Shown in pieces: positions 6,923-13,848 of a DNA stretch of 64,000 nt. The DNA lies in assembly GCA_019752015.1 (NCBI GenBank), contig JAIEMQ010000006.1, forward strand, positions 258,842 through 322,841. Reading direction: 5' to 3'. Both the position numbers and the translations under genes were made by a program. The notes beneath the pieces are model-generated. The model did not search any database, had not been told where the DNA came from, and worked only from the letters and a program-made list of their open reading frames with translations. This DNA is from Cyanobacteriota bacterium. GTDB lineage: Bacteria > Acidobacteriota > Vicinamibacteria > Vicinamibacterales > UBA2999. The number at the start of each line of letters is the position of its first letter. Positions within the stretch are counted from its first letter, which is position 1.

Positions 6923-8383
6923 ATGAGCTATCCAAAAACCGTCCCGCACTGGATCGCCGACGTCGAAATAACTCCGAAAGACTCGGCGTTCTTCGAGAAG
7001 CGCAATCCCGCGACCGATCAGGTGATCGCGCAGGTGGCGCGCGGTGGCGCCGCTGACGTGGCGCACGCGTTGTCGTCGGCTGCCGGCGCGGCGGACGACT
7101 GGGGACGCGCGCCGGTGCCGAAGCGCGGCGCCATCCTCGGCCGTGCCGCGCAGCTGCTGCGCGAACGCGAGAAGGAATTCGGCGAGATCGTCCAGGCCGA
7201 GACCGGCAAGCCGTGGAAGAACGCGGTCGCCGAAGTCGGCTCGTCGGCGGACCTCGCGATCTTCATGGAAGGCGAGGGCAGCCGCCTGTATGGCAAGACG
7301 CTGCCGAGCCCGATCCCGAACCGCACGGTGCAGACGCTGCGCAGCCCGATTGGCATCTGCGCGGCAATCATGCCGTTCAACAGCCCGCTGGCCGGCGTCG
7401 CCTGGAAAGTCTTTCCCGCGCTCCTCTGCGGCAACGCCGTCGTCGTCAAGTCGCACGAGCTGACGCCGTACACGGCGATCGCGTTTGGAAAGTTGTTGAA
7501 GGATGCCGGCCTGCCGGTCGGTGTGTACGGCGCGGTGCAGGGATACGGTCCCGATGCCGGCGCGCCGCTCGTCCAGGATCATCGCGTCGGCGTCGTCAGC
7601 TTCACGGGCTCGTCGGCCACCGGCAAGCTGATTCAGAAGATGGTCAGCGGCCGCGACGTGCTCGCCAAGGTCTGCCTCGAGCTCGGCGGCAAGAATCCAT
7701 TCGTCGTGTGTGACGATGCCGATCTCGATCTCGCCGTGGAGCTGGCGGTGACCTCCGCGTTCATCGACGCAGGCCAGCGGTGCGCGTCCGGCAGCCGCAT
7801 TCTCGTTTTCGATCGCATCTACGACGCATTCCGAGCGAAGTTCCTCGCGCGTGTGGAAAAGGTCAAAGTCGGATCCGGGCCCGATGACGACTGCGGCCCG
7901 GTGATCTCGAAAGCGAATCTCGATCGACTGATCACGCAAGTGAGCGGCGCGGTCGGCCGCGGTGCGAAACTCGTGGCCGGCGGCAAGCCCACCGCATCAA
8001 CATCCGGGTACTACATGCAGCCGACGGTGCTCGAGAACGTCTCGCCGAATGATGAAGTGTCGCAGAACGAATTGTTCGGACCGGTCACCTGCCTGTATCG
8101 CGTGGATGGTTTTGATGATGCGGTTCGTCTCGCGAATGGCACGCACTACGGCTTGACCGGCGCGATTCACACGACCAGCCTGCACCGCGCGCAGGAGTTC
8201 ATCACGCGGTACCAGGGCGGCCTGGTGTCGGTGAACGGCGCCACCTTCGGCGCCGGCCCCCACATGCCGTTCGGCGGCGTGAAGAATTCCGGCAACGGCT
8301 TCCGCGAGCCGGGCACCGAAGCGCTCGATGTCTACACCGAACTGAAGACCGTCGTCATCAACCACGTCCCGGCGAAAGTCTAG
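6923..8383 (+). CDS. NAD(P)-dependent aldehyde dehydrogenase
   Basis: A complete ALDH of 486 residues that oxidises an aldehyde to the acid. Catalytic Cys287 lies in GQRCASGSR and the general base Glu253 in CLELGGKNP; the cofactor-binding FTGSSATGK and the PFGGVKNSGNG C-terminal block are present. The sequence resembles succinate-semialdehyde or lactaldehyde-type ALDHs, but the substrate is not evident. It sits between transketolase and the LegG-like epimerase, each bounded by a palindrome, and is therefore likely to act in the same sugar pathway. Alternatively it is a general aldehyde-detoxifying enzyme. The family call is firm and the role is inferred. Confidence 0.88.
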   Translation: MSYPKTVPHWIADVEITPKDSAFFEKRNPATDQVIAQVARGGAADVAHALSSAAGAADDWGRAPVPKRGAILGRAAQLLREREKEFGEIVQAETGKPWKNAVAEVGSSADLAIFMEGEGSRLYGKTLPSPIPNRTVQTLRSPIGICAAIMPFNSPLAGVAWKVFPALLCGNAVVVKSHELTPYTAIAFGKLLKDAGLPVGVYGAVQGYGPDAGAPLVQDHRVGVVSFTGSSATGKLIQKMVSGRDVLAKVCLELGGKNPFVVCDDADLDLAVELAVTSAFIDAGQRCASGSRILVFDRIYDAFRAKFLARVEKVKVGSGPDDDCGPVISKANLDRLITQVSGAVGRGAKLVAGGKPTASTSGYYMQPTVLENVSPNDEVSQNELFGPVTCLYRVDGFDDAVRLANGTHYGLTGAIHTTSLHRAQEFITRYQGGLVSVNGATFGAGPHMPFGGVKNSGNGFREPGTEALDVYTELKTVVINHVPAKV

Positions 8384-8403
8384 CGACGGCTGAAGCCGTC
8401 GCT
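8382..8403. repeat. Perfect palindrome overlapping the ALDH stop codon
   Basis: AGCGACGGCT and AGCCGTCGCT form a perfect ten-base inverted repeat around GA. The first arm includes the last two bases of the TAG stop. The sequence differs from the palindromes after the neighbouring genes, but the placement is the same. No T-run follows. Confidence 0.85.
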
Positions 8404-8426
8404 CTCCGAACGTTTCCGTCAACCCA

Positions 8427-9590
8427 GTGGCAAAACGAAAAATCTGTTTTCCGATCACCAGCCGCGCCTATTACGGGCGCAGCCAGCTGCTGATCAAGAA
8501 ACTGCACGCCCGCCCCGACGTCGACCTGAAGTTGATGCTCGGCGGGTCGATCCTGCTCGACAAGTACAGCCGTCACATTGCCGACGACATCGCCGCCGGC
8601 GGCTTCGACATCGAGGCGTCGCTGTTCAACGTCATCGAAGGCGGCAATCACGTGGCGATGGCGAAGACGGCCTGCCTGACGGCGCTCGAGTTCACCAATA
8701 GTCTCTACACCGCGTCACCCGACCTGGTGGTGATCTGCGGCGATCGATTCGAGCAGCTGGCGATCGCAATGGCGGCGGCATACCTGAACATCACGATTGC
8801 GCACATCGAGGGCGGCGACGTTACCGGCAGCATCGATGAGAGCGTGCGTCATGCGATCACCAAGCTGTCGCATATCCATTTCGTGACCAATGAGGATGCG
8901 AAGCGCCGCGTGCTCGCGATGGGCGAGGATCCGGCCTACGTCTTCAACACCGGCTCGCTCGACGTCGAGCTGGCCGCGCACGTTCACACGACCATCACCA
9001 GCGAGCAGATCAATGCGCTGGGTGTCGGCCACGATGTCGACATCGAGCAGCCGTATCTGATGGTCGTGCAGCACCCGGTGACGACCGAAGCCGACAACCG
9101 CGCGCATCTCGAGACCACGCTCAACGTCGTGGCGTCGTTCGAGCTGCCGACGATCTGGTTCTGGCCGAATCCTGACGCGGGCACCGGCGAGATGTCCGAC
9201 AGCCTGCGCGGCATGCGCGAGAAGCATCCCGAACTGACCTCGCACATGCGATTCATCACCAACGTGCCGGCCAACGATTTCATTGCGCTGCTCGCGCACG
9301 CCGACTGCCTGGTCGGCAACTCCTCGGCCGGCATCAAGGAGTGCTCGTATCTCGGCACGCCGGTCGTGAACATCGGCAACCGCCAGCAGGGCCGGTTGAG
9401 CGGCGAGCACGTGATGCACGCCGGCTACGACGCAACGGAGATCGGCGCGGCGATTGCGACACAGCTGGCGCACGGCCGCTACGAGCCCTCGCACATCTAT
9501 TTCAAAGACAACGCCAGCGAAACGATCACCGAGCTGCTCGCGACAACGCCGCTCTACACGCAGAAGCGTTTCCATGATCGGTCCGCCTAA
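8427..9590 (+). CDS. legG: Hydrolysing UDP/GDP-sugar 2-epimerase (NeuC/LegG family)
   Basis: A 387-residue GT-B-fold enzyme of the hydrolysing N-acetylglucosamine 2-epimerase family. It converts a nucleotide-activated 2-acetamido sugar into the free 2-epimeric sugar, the substrate for a NeuB/LegI synthase. GDR at residues 105-107, the following AHIEGGD block and SIDESVRHAITKLSHIHF match the hydrolysing (NeuC) rather than the non-hydrolysing (WecB) branch. GTG 8427 is used as start. LegF is the next gene, and LegB, LegC and PtmE homologues lie at the other end of the window. LegG versus NeuC is chosen on that context; the sequence alone does not settle the sugar. Confidence 0.85.
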   Translation: MAKRKICFPITSRAYYGRSQLLIKKLHARPDVDLKLMLGGSILLDKYSRHIADDIAAGGFDIEASLFNVIEGGNHVAMAKTACLTALEFTNSLYTASPDLVVICGDRFEQLAIAMAAAYLNITIAHIEGGDVTGSIDESVRHAITKLSHIHFVTNEDAKRRVLAMGEDPAYVFNTGSLDVELAAHVHTTITSEQINALGVGHDVDIEQPYLMVVQHPVTTEADNRAHLETTLNVVASFELPTIWFWPNPDAGTGEMSDSLRGMREKHPELTSHMRFITNVPANDFIALLAHADCLVGNSSAGIKECSYLGTPVVNIGNRQQGRLSGEHVMHAGYDATEIGAAIATQLAHGRYEPSHIYFKDNASETITELLATTPLYTQKRFHDRSA

Positions 9591-9782
9591 AGGCGGACCC
9601 TCACAGGATTTTTTAGGGGAGCCCTCCCACTGGATGGTGTGGGCAGACTCAAAAGAATGTTGTGGGAATCAGAGGATGTTGCGGGCGAGCCCTCCCACTG
9701 GATGCTGTGGGAAGACTGAAAAATGTTGTGCGCATCAGCCAACCCGTTTGTAGACCTGTGAGGGTCCGGCTTTAGCCGGACC
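9580..9782. mobile_element. MITE-like non-coding element with 28-base terminal inverted repeats
   Basis: About 203 bases bounded by near-identical inverted ends. The left end reads GGTCCGCCT-AA-AGGCGGACC then CTCACAGG (9580-9607); the right end, read on the other strand, is GGTCCGGCT-AA-AGCCGGACC then CTCACAGG. The two differences are paired, so each end stays a perfect hairpin. The interior holds a direct repeat (9619-9672 and 9687-9738, offset 68) starting GAGCCCTCCCACTGGATG. It encodes nothing recognisable and its left end supplies the TAA stop of the LegG gene. It fills the whole gap before legF. A solo copy of the end lies at 24568-24593. Confidence 0.7.
9619..9738 (+). repeat. Two tandem copies of a ~53-base direct repeat
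   Basis: Copy 1 (9619-9672) and copy 2 (9687-9738) both begin GAGCCCTCCCACTGGATG and end in ATCAG, with scattered differences and a two-base length difference. The start-to-start distance is 68 bases. They form the interior of the inverted-repeat element and have no coding potential that I recognise. Confidence 0.8.
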
Positions 9783-9793
9783 AAACAATCCCT

Positions 9794-10525
9794 ATGAAAG
9801 TACTTGGCATCATTACCGCACGCGGCGGATCGAAGGGCATTCCCGGCAAGAACCTCAAGCTGCTGGCCGGACGGCCGCTGCTCGACTACAGCATCGACGC
9901 CGCCAACGACACGCCGCTCGATCGGCTGATCCTTTCGACGGAAGACAAGCGGATCGCCGATGCGGCGCGCTCGCTCGGCTGCGAGGTGCCGTTCATGCGG
10001 CCCGCGGAGCTGGCCCGCGACGAAACACCGCATCTGCCGGTGATTCAGCATGCGGTGAAATGGCTGAAAGATAACGAAGGTTACCAGCCCGACATCGCGC
10101 TGACGCTGCAGCCCACATCGCCGCTGCGATCGGCAGCGGACATCGCGGCGGCGTTACGCATGCTCGAGTTGTCGGGCGCGGATTCCGTGGTCAGCGTCAA
10201 CGAAGTCAGTGCGCACGCGCACCCGATGCGGATGCTGCACGTCGACGGCAGCGGCTTCGCGACGCTGTTCGTGAATGGACAACCGGTTAAACGCCGAATC
10301 AATCGCCGCCAGGACCTGCCGCGGGCGTGGGTGATGAACGGCGCCATCTACGCCTGCCGCACCGAAATATTGTTCGCCGCGGAGCCGAGCATGTACGGCG
10401 ATCGCGTCGTCGCGTATCCGATGCCGCCGGAACGCTCGATCAGCATCGATGACCTCGAAGACTGGGCCGCCGCCGAGCGGGCCATTGCCATGCGGCCGCC
10501 CGATCATCATCACCCTTCGACTTGA
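9794..10525 (+). CDS. legF: CMP-nonulosonate (acylneuraminate-type) cytidylyltransferase
   Basis: A 243-residue CMP-sugar synthetase that activates a nonulosonic acid with CTP. The P-loop-like ARGGSKGIPGKN is at residues 9-20; LQPTSPLRSAADI and the late SISIDDLEDW block fit the NeuA/LegF/PseF family. It follows the LegG homologue, as in legionaminic-acid gene sets, so LegF is the likeliest role; NeuA is the alternative. The tail DHHHPST continues into a REP-related sequence, and a 12-base perfect inverted repeat starts at the second base of its stop codon. The matching synthase (LegI/NeuB) is not in the window. Confidence 0.88.
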   Translation: MKVLGIITARGGSKGIPGKNLKLLAGRPLLDYSIDAANDTPLDRLILSTEDKRIADAARSLGCEVPFMRPAELARDETPHLPVIQHAVKWLKDNEGYQPDIALTLQPTSPLRSAADIAAALRMLELSGADSVVSVNEVSAHAHPMRMLHVDGSGFATLFVNGQPVKRRINRRQDLPRAWVMNGAIYACRTEILFAAEPSMYGDRVVAYPMPPERSISIDDLEDWAAAERAIAMRPPDHHHPST

Positions 10526-10551
10526 CATGAACTTGTGCGCAAGTTCATGTC
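10524..10551. repeat. 12-base perfect inverted repeat at the legF stop
   Basis: GACATGAACTTG and CAAGTTCATGTC enclose four bases (TGCG). The element begins inside the TGA stop of legF and is itself framed by CCCTTCGAC on the left and GCTCAGGG on the right, the two halves of the REP unit seen at 4950 and 28117. It could form a strong RNA hairpin; no T-run follows. Confidence 0.85.
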
Positions 10552-10605
10552 GCGCTCAGGGCAAGCGATCAACACGTGAAAGACAAGCAACAGAACGTTA
10601 AAGCC

Positions 10606-11256
10606 ATGGACGTCGAATCACATCGCGACTTGCGACTGTTGGAGGCCGTGCACGAAGACTCGCGCGTCACCCAGCGCGGCCTCGCCGGCAAGCTGGGTAT
10701 CGCCCTGGGCCTTGCGAACATCTATCTCAAGCGGATGATCCACAAGGGCTACATCAAGGTCGTCAACGTGCAGCCCAACCGGATCTCGTACTTGATCACG
10801 CCGCGCGGCATTGCCGAGAAGGCCAGGCTCACCTACGAGTTCATGGACTACTCGCTCCACCTCTACGGAGAAGTGCGGCAGCATCTGCGCGAGGCGATGC
10901 AGGACTGCGCGGCGGAAGGCAAGCGGGTGGCGATCTACGGCAGCGGCGAGGCCGCCGAGCTCGCCTACCTGTCGCTGAAGGAATCCGGCATGGAGCCGGT
11001 CGCGATCTTCGATCAGGAAGGCGGCCGCGTGTTCCTGGGGATGCCGGTGCGGCCGATTGCCGAGCACGCATCGGTTGAATACGACCTGATGATCGTGGCC
11101 ACGCTCGATCGCTCCGGCCAGGCCGGAGTCGATCTCCAGAAGGTCGGCGTGCCGCAGGACAAGCTGTTCCCGCTTCGCAAGGAAGCCGTGCCGGTGCCGA
11201 AGCGCGCGCGCACGGCGACGACTCGTTCACGCACCACTAACGGAAAACTTTCGTAG
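10606..11256 (+). CDS. MarR_EPS-type winged-helix regulator with C-terminal Rossmann domain
   Basis: About 216 residues in two parts. The N-terminal third is a winged helix of the kind found beside exopolysaccharide genes (HRDLRLLEAV, then VTQRGLAGKLGIALGLANIYLKRMI as the helix-turn-helix, then YLITPRGIAEKARLT in the wing). The rest carries a Rossmann-like segment (GKRVAIYGSGEAAELAYLSL, then VAIFDQEGG and YDLMIVATLD), similar to the N-terminal domain of sugar acetyltransferases such as PglD, which could sense a nucleotide sugar. A basic tail ends it. It is a natural candidate to control this locus, possibly through the GTTCA-N5-TGAAC sites, but nothing in the sequence proves that. GTG 10576 is an alternative start. 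Confidence 0.8.
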   Translation: MDVESHRDLRLLEAVHEDSRVTQRGLAGKLGIALGLANIYLKRMIHKGYIKVVNVQPNRISYLITPRGIAEKARLTYEFMDYSLHLYGEVRQHLREAMQDCAAEGKRVAIYGSGEAAELAYLSLKESGMEPVAIFDQEGGRVFLGMPVRPIAEHASVEYDLMIVATLDRSGQAGVDLQKVGVPQDKLFPLRKEAVPVPKRARTATTRSRTTNGKLS

Positions 11257-11270
11257 AGGCGTCTCGATTC

Positions 11271-12245
11271 ATGGCTCTGACTCACAAGAAGATTTTCGTC
11301 ACTGGCGGCGCCGGTTTCATCGGTTCGCATCTCGTGTCGCAGCTCGTCGACAAGAACGAGGTCGTGGTCTTCGACAACCTGCACCGCAACGCGCTGCAGT
11401 TCGCGCACCTCGAGGGGCACCAGCACCTGACGTTCATCAAGGGTGATGTGCTCGACTTCGACGCGGTGCGCAAGGCGATCGACGGCTGCACGGTGGTGAT
11501 CCACTGCGCCGCGATTGCCGGCGTCTATACCGTCGACCGCAGCGCCGTGCGAACCATGGAGGTCAACCTCCTCGGCACGCACCAGGTCGTGAAAGCGGCG
11601 ATTGAAGCCGGCGTCGAGCGCTTCGTCGAGTTCTCGACGAGCGAGGTCTACGGCTCGTTCATTCACAAGGGCAAGGAGGACGATTTCACGCCGATCGGGC
11701 CGATCGGCGAGAGCCGCTGGGTCTACGCCGCCAGCAAGCTCGCGTCGGAGCACCTGTCGTACGCGCACTTCCGCGAAGACAAGCTGCCGCTCGCCATCGT
11801 GCGGCCCTTCAACGTCTACGGTCCGCGCCAGGTCGGCGACGGCGCGATCCGCGGCATGACGCTGCAGGCGCTGAAGGACCTGCCGATCACGCTTTACAAC
11901 GACGGCACGCAGATTCGCTCGTGGTGCTTCGTCTCCGACTTCGTCGACGGCGTGTTGCGCTGCTGCGAGAATCCGGCCGCGATCGGCAACGCTTTCAATA
12001 TCGGCAACCCGCAGGGCACGGCGACCAACTTCGAGCTTGCGAATCTGATCATCCGGCTGACGAACTCCAAGTCGGAGATCGTGTTCAAGCCGCATCCGGG
12101 TCCGGAAGTCGAGCTGCGCGTGCCCGCGATCGAGAAGGCAATGACGCTGCTGGGCTATCGTCCGACCGTATCGCTCGAAGCCGGCGTCAAGCAGGCGACC
12201 GAGTGGTACCGCGAGAACTACGACGCGGTTGCCGGAAAAAAATAG
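11271..12245 (+). CDS. NAD-dependent nucleotide-sugar epimerase/dehydratase
   Basis: Extended SDR, 324 residues. TGGAGFIGSHL at 11-21, FSTSEVYGSF near 121-130, and catalytic Tyr152/Lys156 (WVYAASK). The later NDGTQIRSWCFVSDFVDGVL block is the usual nucleotide-sugar segment of epimerases and dehydratases. It is followed after 17 bases (a duplicated AAGACCTC) by a second, divergent SDR, and the two may act in sequence on one sugar. The precise reaction, 4-epimerisation, 4,6-dehydration or decarboxylation, cannot be decided from sequence; the TSE triplet is compatible with a dehydratase. Confidence 0.82.
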   Translation: MALTHKKIFVTGGAGFIGSHLVSQLVDKNEVVVFDNLHRNALQFAHLEGHQHLTFIKGDVLDFDAVRKAIDGCTVVIHCAAIAGVYTVDRSAVRTMEVNLLGTHQVVKAAIEAGVERFVEFSTSEVYGSFIHKGKEDDFTPIGPIGESRWVYAASKLASEHLSYAHFREDKLPLAIVRPFNVYGPRQVGDGAIRGMTLQALKDLPITLYNDGTQIRSWCFVSDFVDGVLRCCENPAAIGNAFNIGNPQGTATNFELANLIIRLTNSKSEIVFKPHPGPEVELRVPAIEKAMTLLGYRPTVSLEAGVKQATEWYRENYDAVAGKK

Positions 12246-12262
12246 CAAGACCTCAAGACCTC

Positions 12263-13183
12263 ATGAATGTCGTCGTTACCGGAGCCTCGGGCTTCATCGG
12301 GCACAACGTTCTTCTGCGAGCGCCGAAGGACTGGAATATTTTCGCCGTCTATCACGGCACGCCGGGCCTCGAGGCGTTCGTCAAGCAGCATGGCCTCACC
12401 AACGTGCGGCCGGTGAAATGCGATCTGACCAGCGCCGGCGATGTCAGCGCGCTGGCGCGGATCATCGGCAGGAAGCCGGACGCCATGTTGTATCTCGCGG
12501 CCAACGGCGATCCGGCGCTGTCGTCGAAGCGGCCGCGCTGGGATCTCGAGCTGAACACGATCGCCTTCGTGAACACGCTCGAGCAGTGTCCCGCCGATCA
12601 CGTCGTCTATTTGTCGTCGGGCGCGGTGTATGACGGCTTGCAGGGTAGCGTCACTCCTTCGACAGCGGTGTCGCCGAAGCTGCCGTATGCGATTTCGAAG
12701 CTTGCGTCGGAGCAGTATCTGCAGTTCTTCTGCGAGAAGCGCGGCACCGTATCGAGCTACGTCAATGTGCGATTCTTCGGCGCCTATGGCCCGTACGAGC
12801 CCGCGCGCAAGATCACCACGAAGTGGCTCCAGGCGCTGGCGCGCGGCGAGCGCGAGTTCGTGATCCGCGGCGACGGCCGCAACCTGATCGACTTCATGCA
12901 CGTCGACGATGCGGTCGATGGGTTCCTGGCGCTGGTCAAGGCAAAGGGCGAACGGCTGACCGTCGACTACGCCTCCGGGACGCCGGTGAGCATCAACGAC
13001 ATTGTCTCGACGATGGCGGCGACGCTGGGTGTTGAGGTGACGATCCGCCACGAAGGGACGGTTGCCGAGTACATCGAGTTCCGGTCGGCCGACACGACCA
13101 TGCGCGATCGATTCGGCGCGGGGCCGACGATTTCCTTTGCCGACGGGTTGAAGCGTCTGTCGGACTTCCTGGGCAAGAGCTGA
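12263..13183 (+). CDS. NAD-dependent epimerase/dehydratase-like SDR
   Basis: An extended SDR of 306 residues starting MNVVVTGASGFIGHN. The glycine-rich motif is at 6-13, the serine segment is LSSGAVYDG, and the catalytic pair is Tyr142/Lys146 (LPYAISK). The RGDGRNLIDFMHVDDAVDG block is typical of nucleotide-sugar epimerases, but the middle part is more divergent than in the neighbouring SDRs. It could be a 4-ketoreductase or epimerase for a deoxysugar. ATG 12263 is chosen because the Rossmann motif begins right there. Its TGA stop overlaps the following ATG (TGATG). Confidence 0.78.
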   Translation: MNVVVTGASGFIGHNVLLRAPKDWNIFAVYHGTPGLEAFVKQHGLTNVRPVKCDLTSAGDVSALARIIGRKPDAMLYLAANGDPALSSKRPRWDLELNTIAFVNTLEQCPADHVVYLSSGAVYDGLQGSVTPSTAVSPKLPYAISKLASEQYLQFFCEKRGTVSSYVNVRFFGAYGPYEPARKITTKWLQALARGEREFVIRGDGRNLIDFMHVDDAVDGFLALVKAKGERLTVDYASGTPVSINDIVSTMAATLGVEVTIRHEGTVAEYIEFRSADTTMRDRFGAGPTISFADGLKRLSDFLGKS

Positions 13184-13848
13184 TGTCGGCCATTAACCGG
13201 GAGCCGGGAGCCGCGAGCCGGGATCCAAAGACGATGACGGAGAACGAGCTCCACGAGTACGTGGCGGAGAAGGAAGGCCACGGCTCGCAGGTCACGGGCA
13301 TCGTCGGCTACTTCTACGAGATGTACCGGCGCGAGGTGATCGCGCGCGTCACCGGCGTGCCGAATCGCGACATCCTCGAAGTTGGCTGCGGCGAAGGCAT
13401 GATGTTCGAGGGCACCAGCATCGTGCCGGTGCAGATGGACGTCTCGATGCGGCGCGTGAAGTTCGCGCGGGACAAGGGCCAGCCGGCGATTTGCGGAGAC
13501 GGGTATCACATCCCTTTTGCGGACGGCTCGTTCTCGATGGTGTTGCTGATCGCGATGCTCGAGCACACCAGCGAGCCCTGGCGCGTGCTGGCGGAAGCGC
13601 GGCGCGTGTTGAAGCCGGGCGGGCGCGCGATCATCGTGGTGCCGAACGATGTGACGATGAGCGCCGGACGGCTGGTGCTGCTGAAATTTCCGGTTCGCTA
13701 TCCCGATCACCTCACCTTCACGACGCCGGCCCGCATGCACAAGTGGCTCGCGAAGGGCTTTCGCATCATGGAAGAGTATCCGCTGCCGTTCCGGCCGCTG
13801 CCGTACGCGGTCAACCTTTACTACTTCATGGTCGTCGAGGCGGTGTAA
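13183..13848 (+). CDS. Class I SAM-dependent methyltransferase
   Basis: About 221 residues. SAM-binding motif I is DILEVGCGEGMMFEG, the acidic loop is VQMDVSMRRVKFA, then IPFADGSFSMVLLIAMLEHT and the VLKPGGRAIIVVPN motif typical of UbiE-like methyltransferases. It probably methylates a sugar, lipid carrier or glycan end. ATG 13183 is coupled to the previous stop, but the first 17 residues come from a short tandem repeat (units of GGGAGCC, 13199-13224), so ATG 13234 (MTENELHEYV) may be the real start. Specificity is unknown. Confidence 0.8.
   Translation: MSAINREPGAASRDPKTMTENELHEYVAEKEGHGSQVTGIVGYFYEMYRREVIARVTGVPNRDILEVGCGEGMMFEGTSIVPVQMDVSMRRVKFARDKGQPAICGDGYHIPFADGSFSMVLLIAMLEHTSEPWRVLAEARRVLKPGGRAIIVVPNDVTMSAGRLVLLKFPVRYPDHLTFTTPARMHKWLAKGFRIMEEYPLPFRPLPYAVNLYYFMVVEAV

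Noticed and set aside
9601-9760. A small protein or CRISPR-like array in the region after LegG because of direct repeats.
   Set aside because: Only two repeat copies with internal variation, no regular spacers, no cas genes, and the open frames cross the inverted-repeat element without any motif.
9580-9782. An insertion sequence with its own transposase.
   Set aside because: The element is about 200 bases and has no coding capacity; only a MITE-like interpretation is possible.
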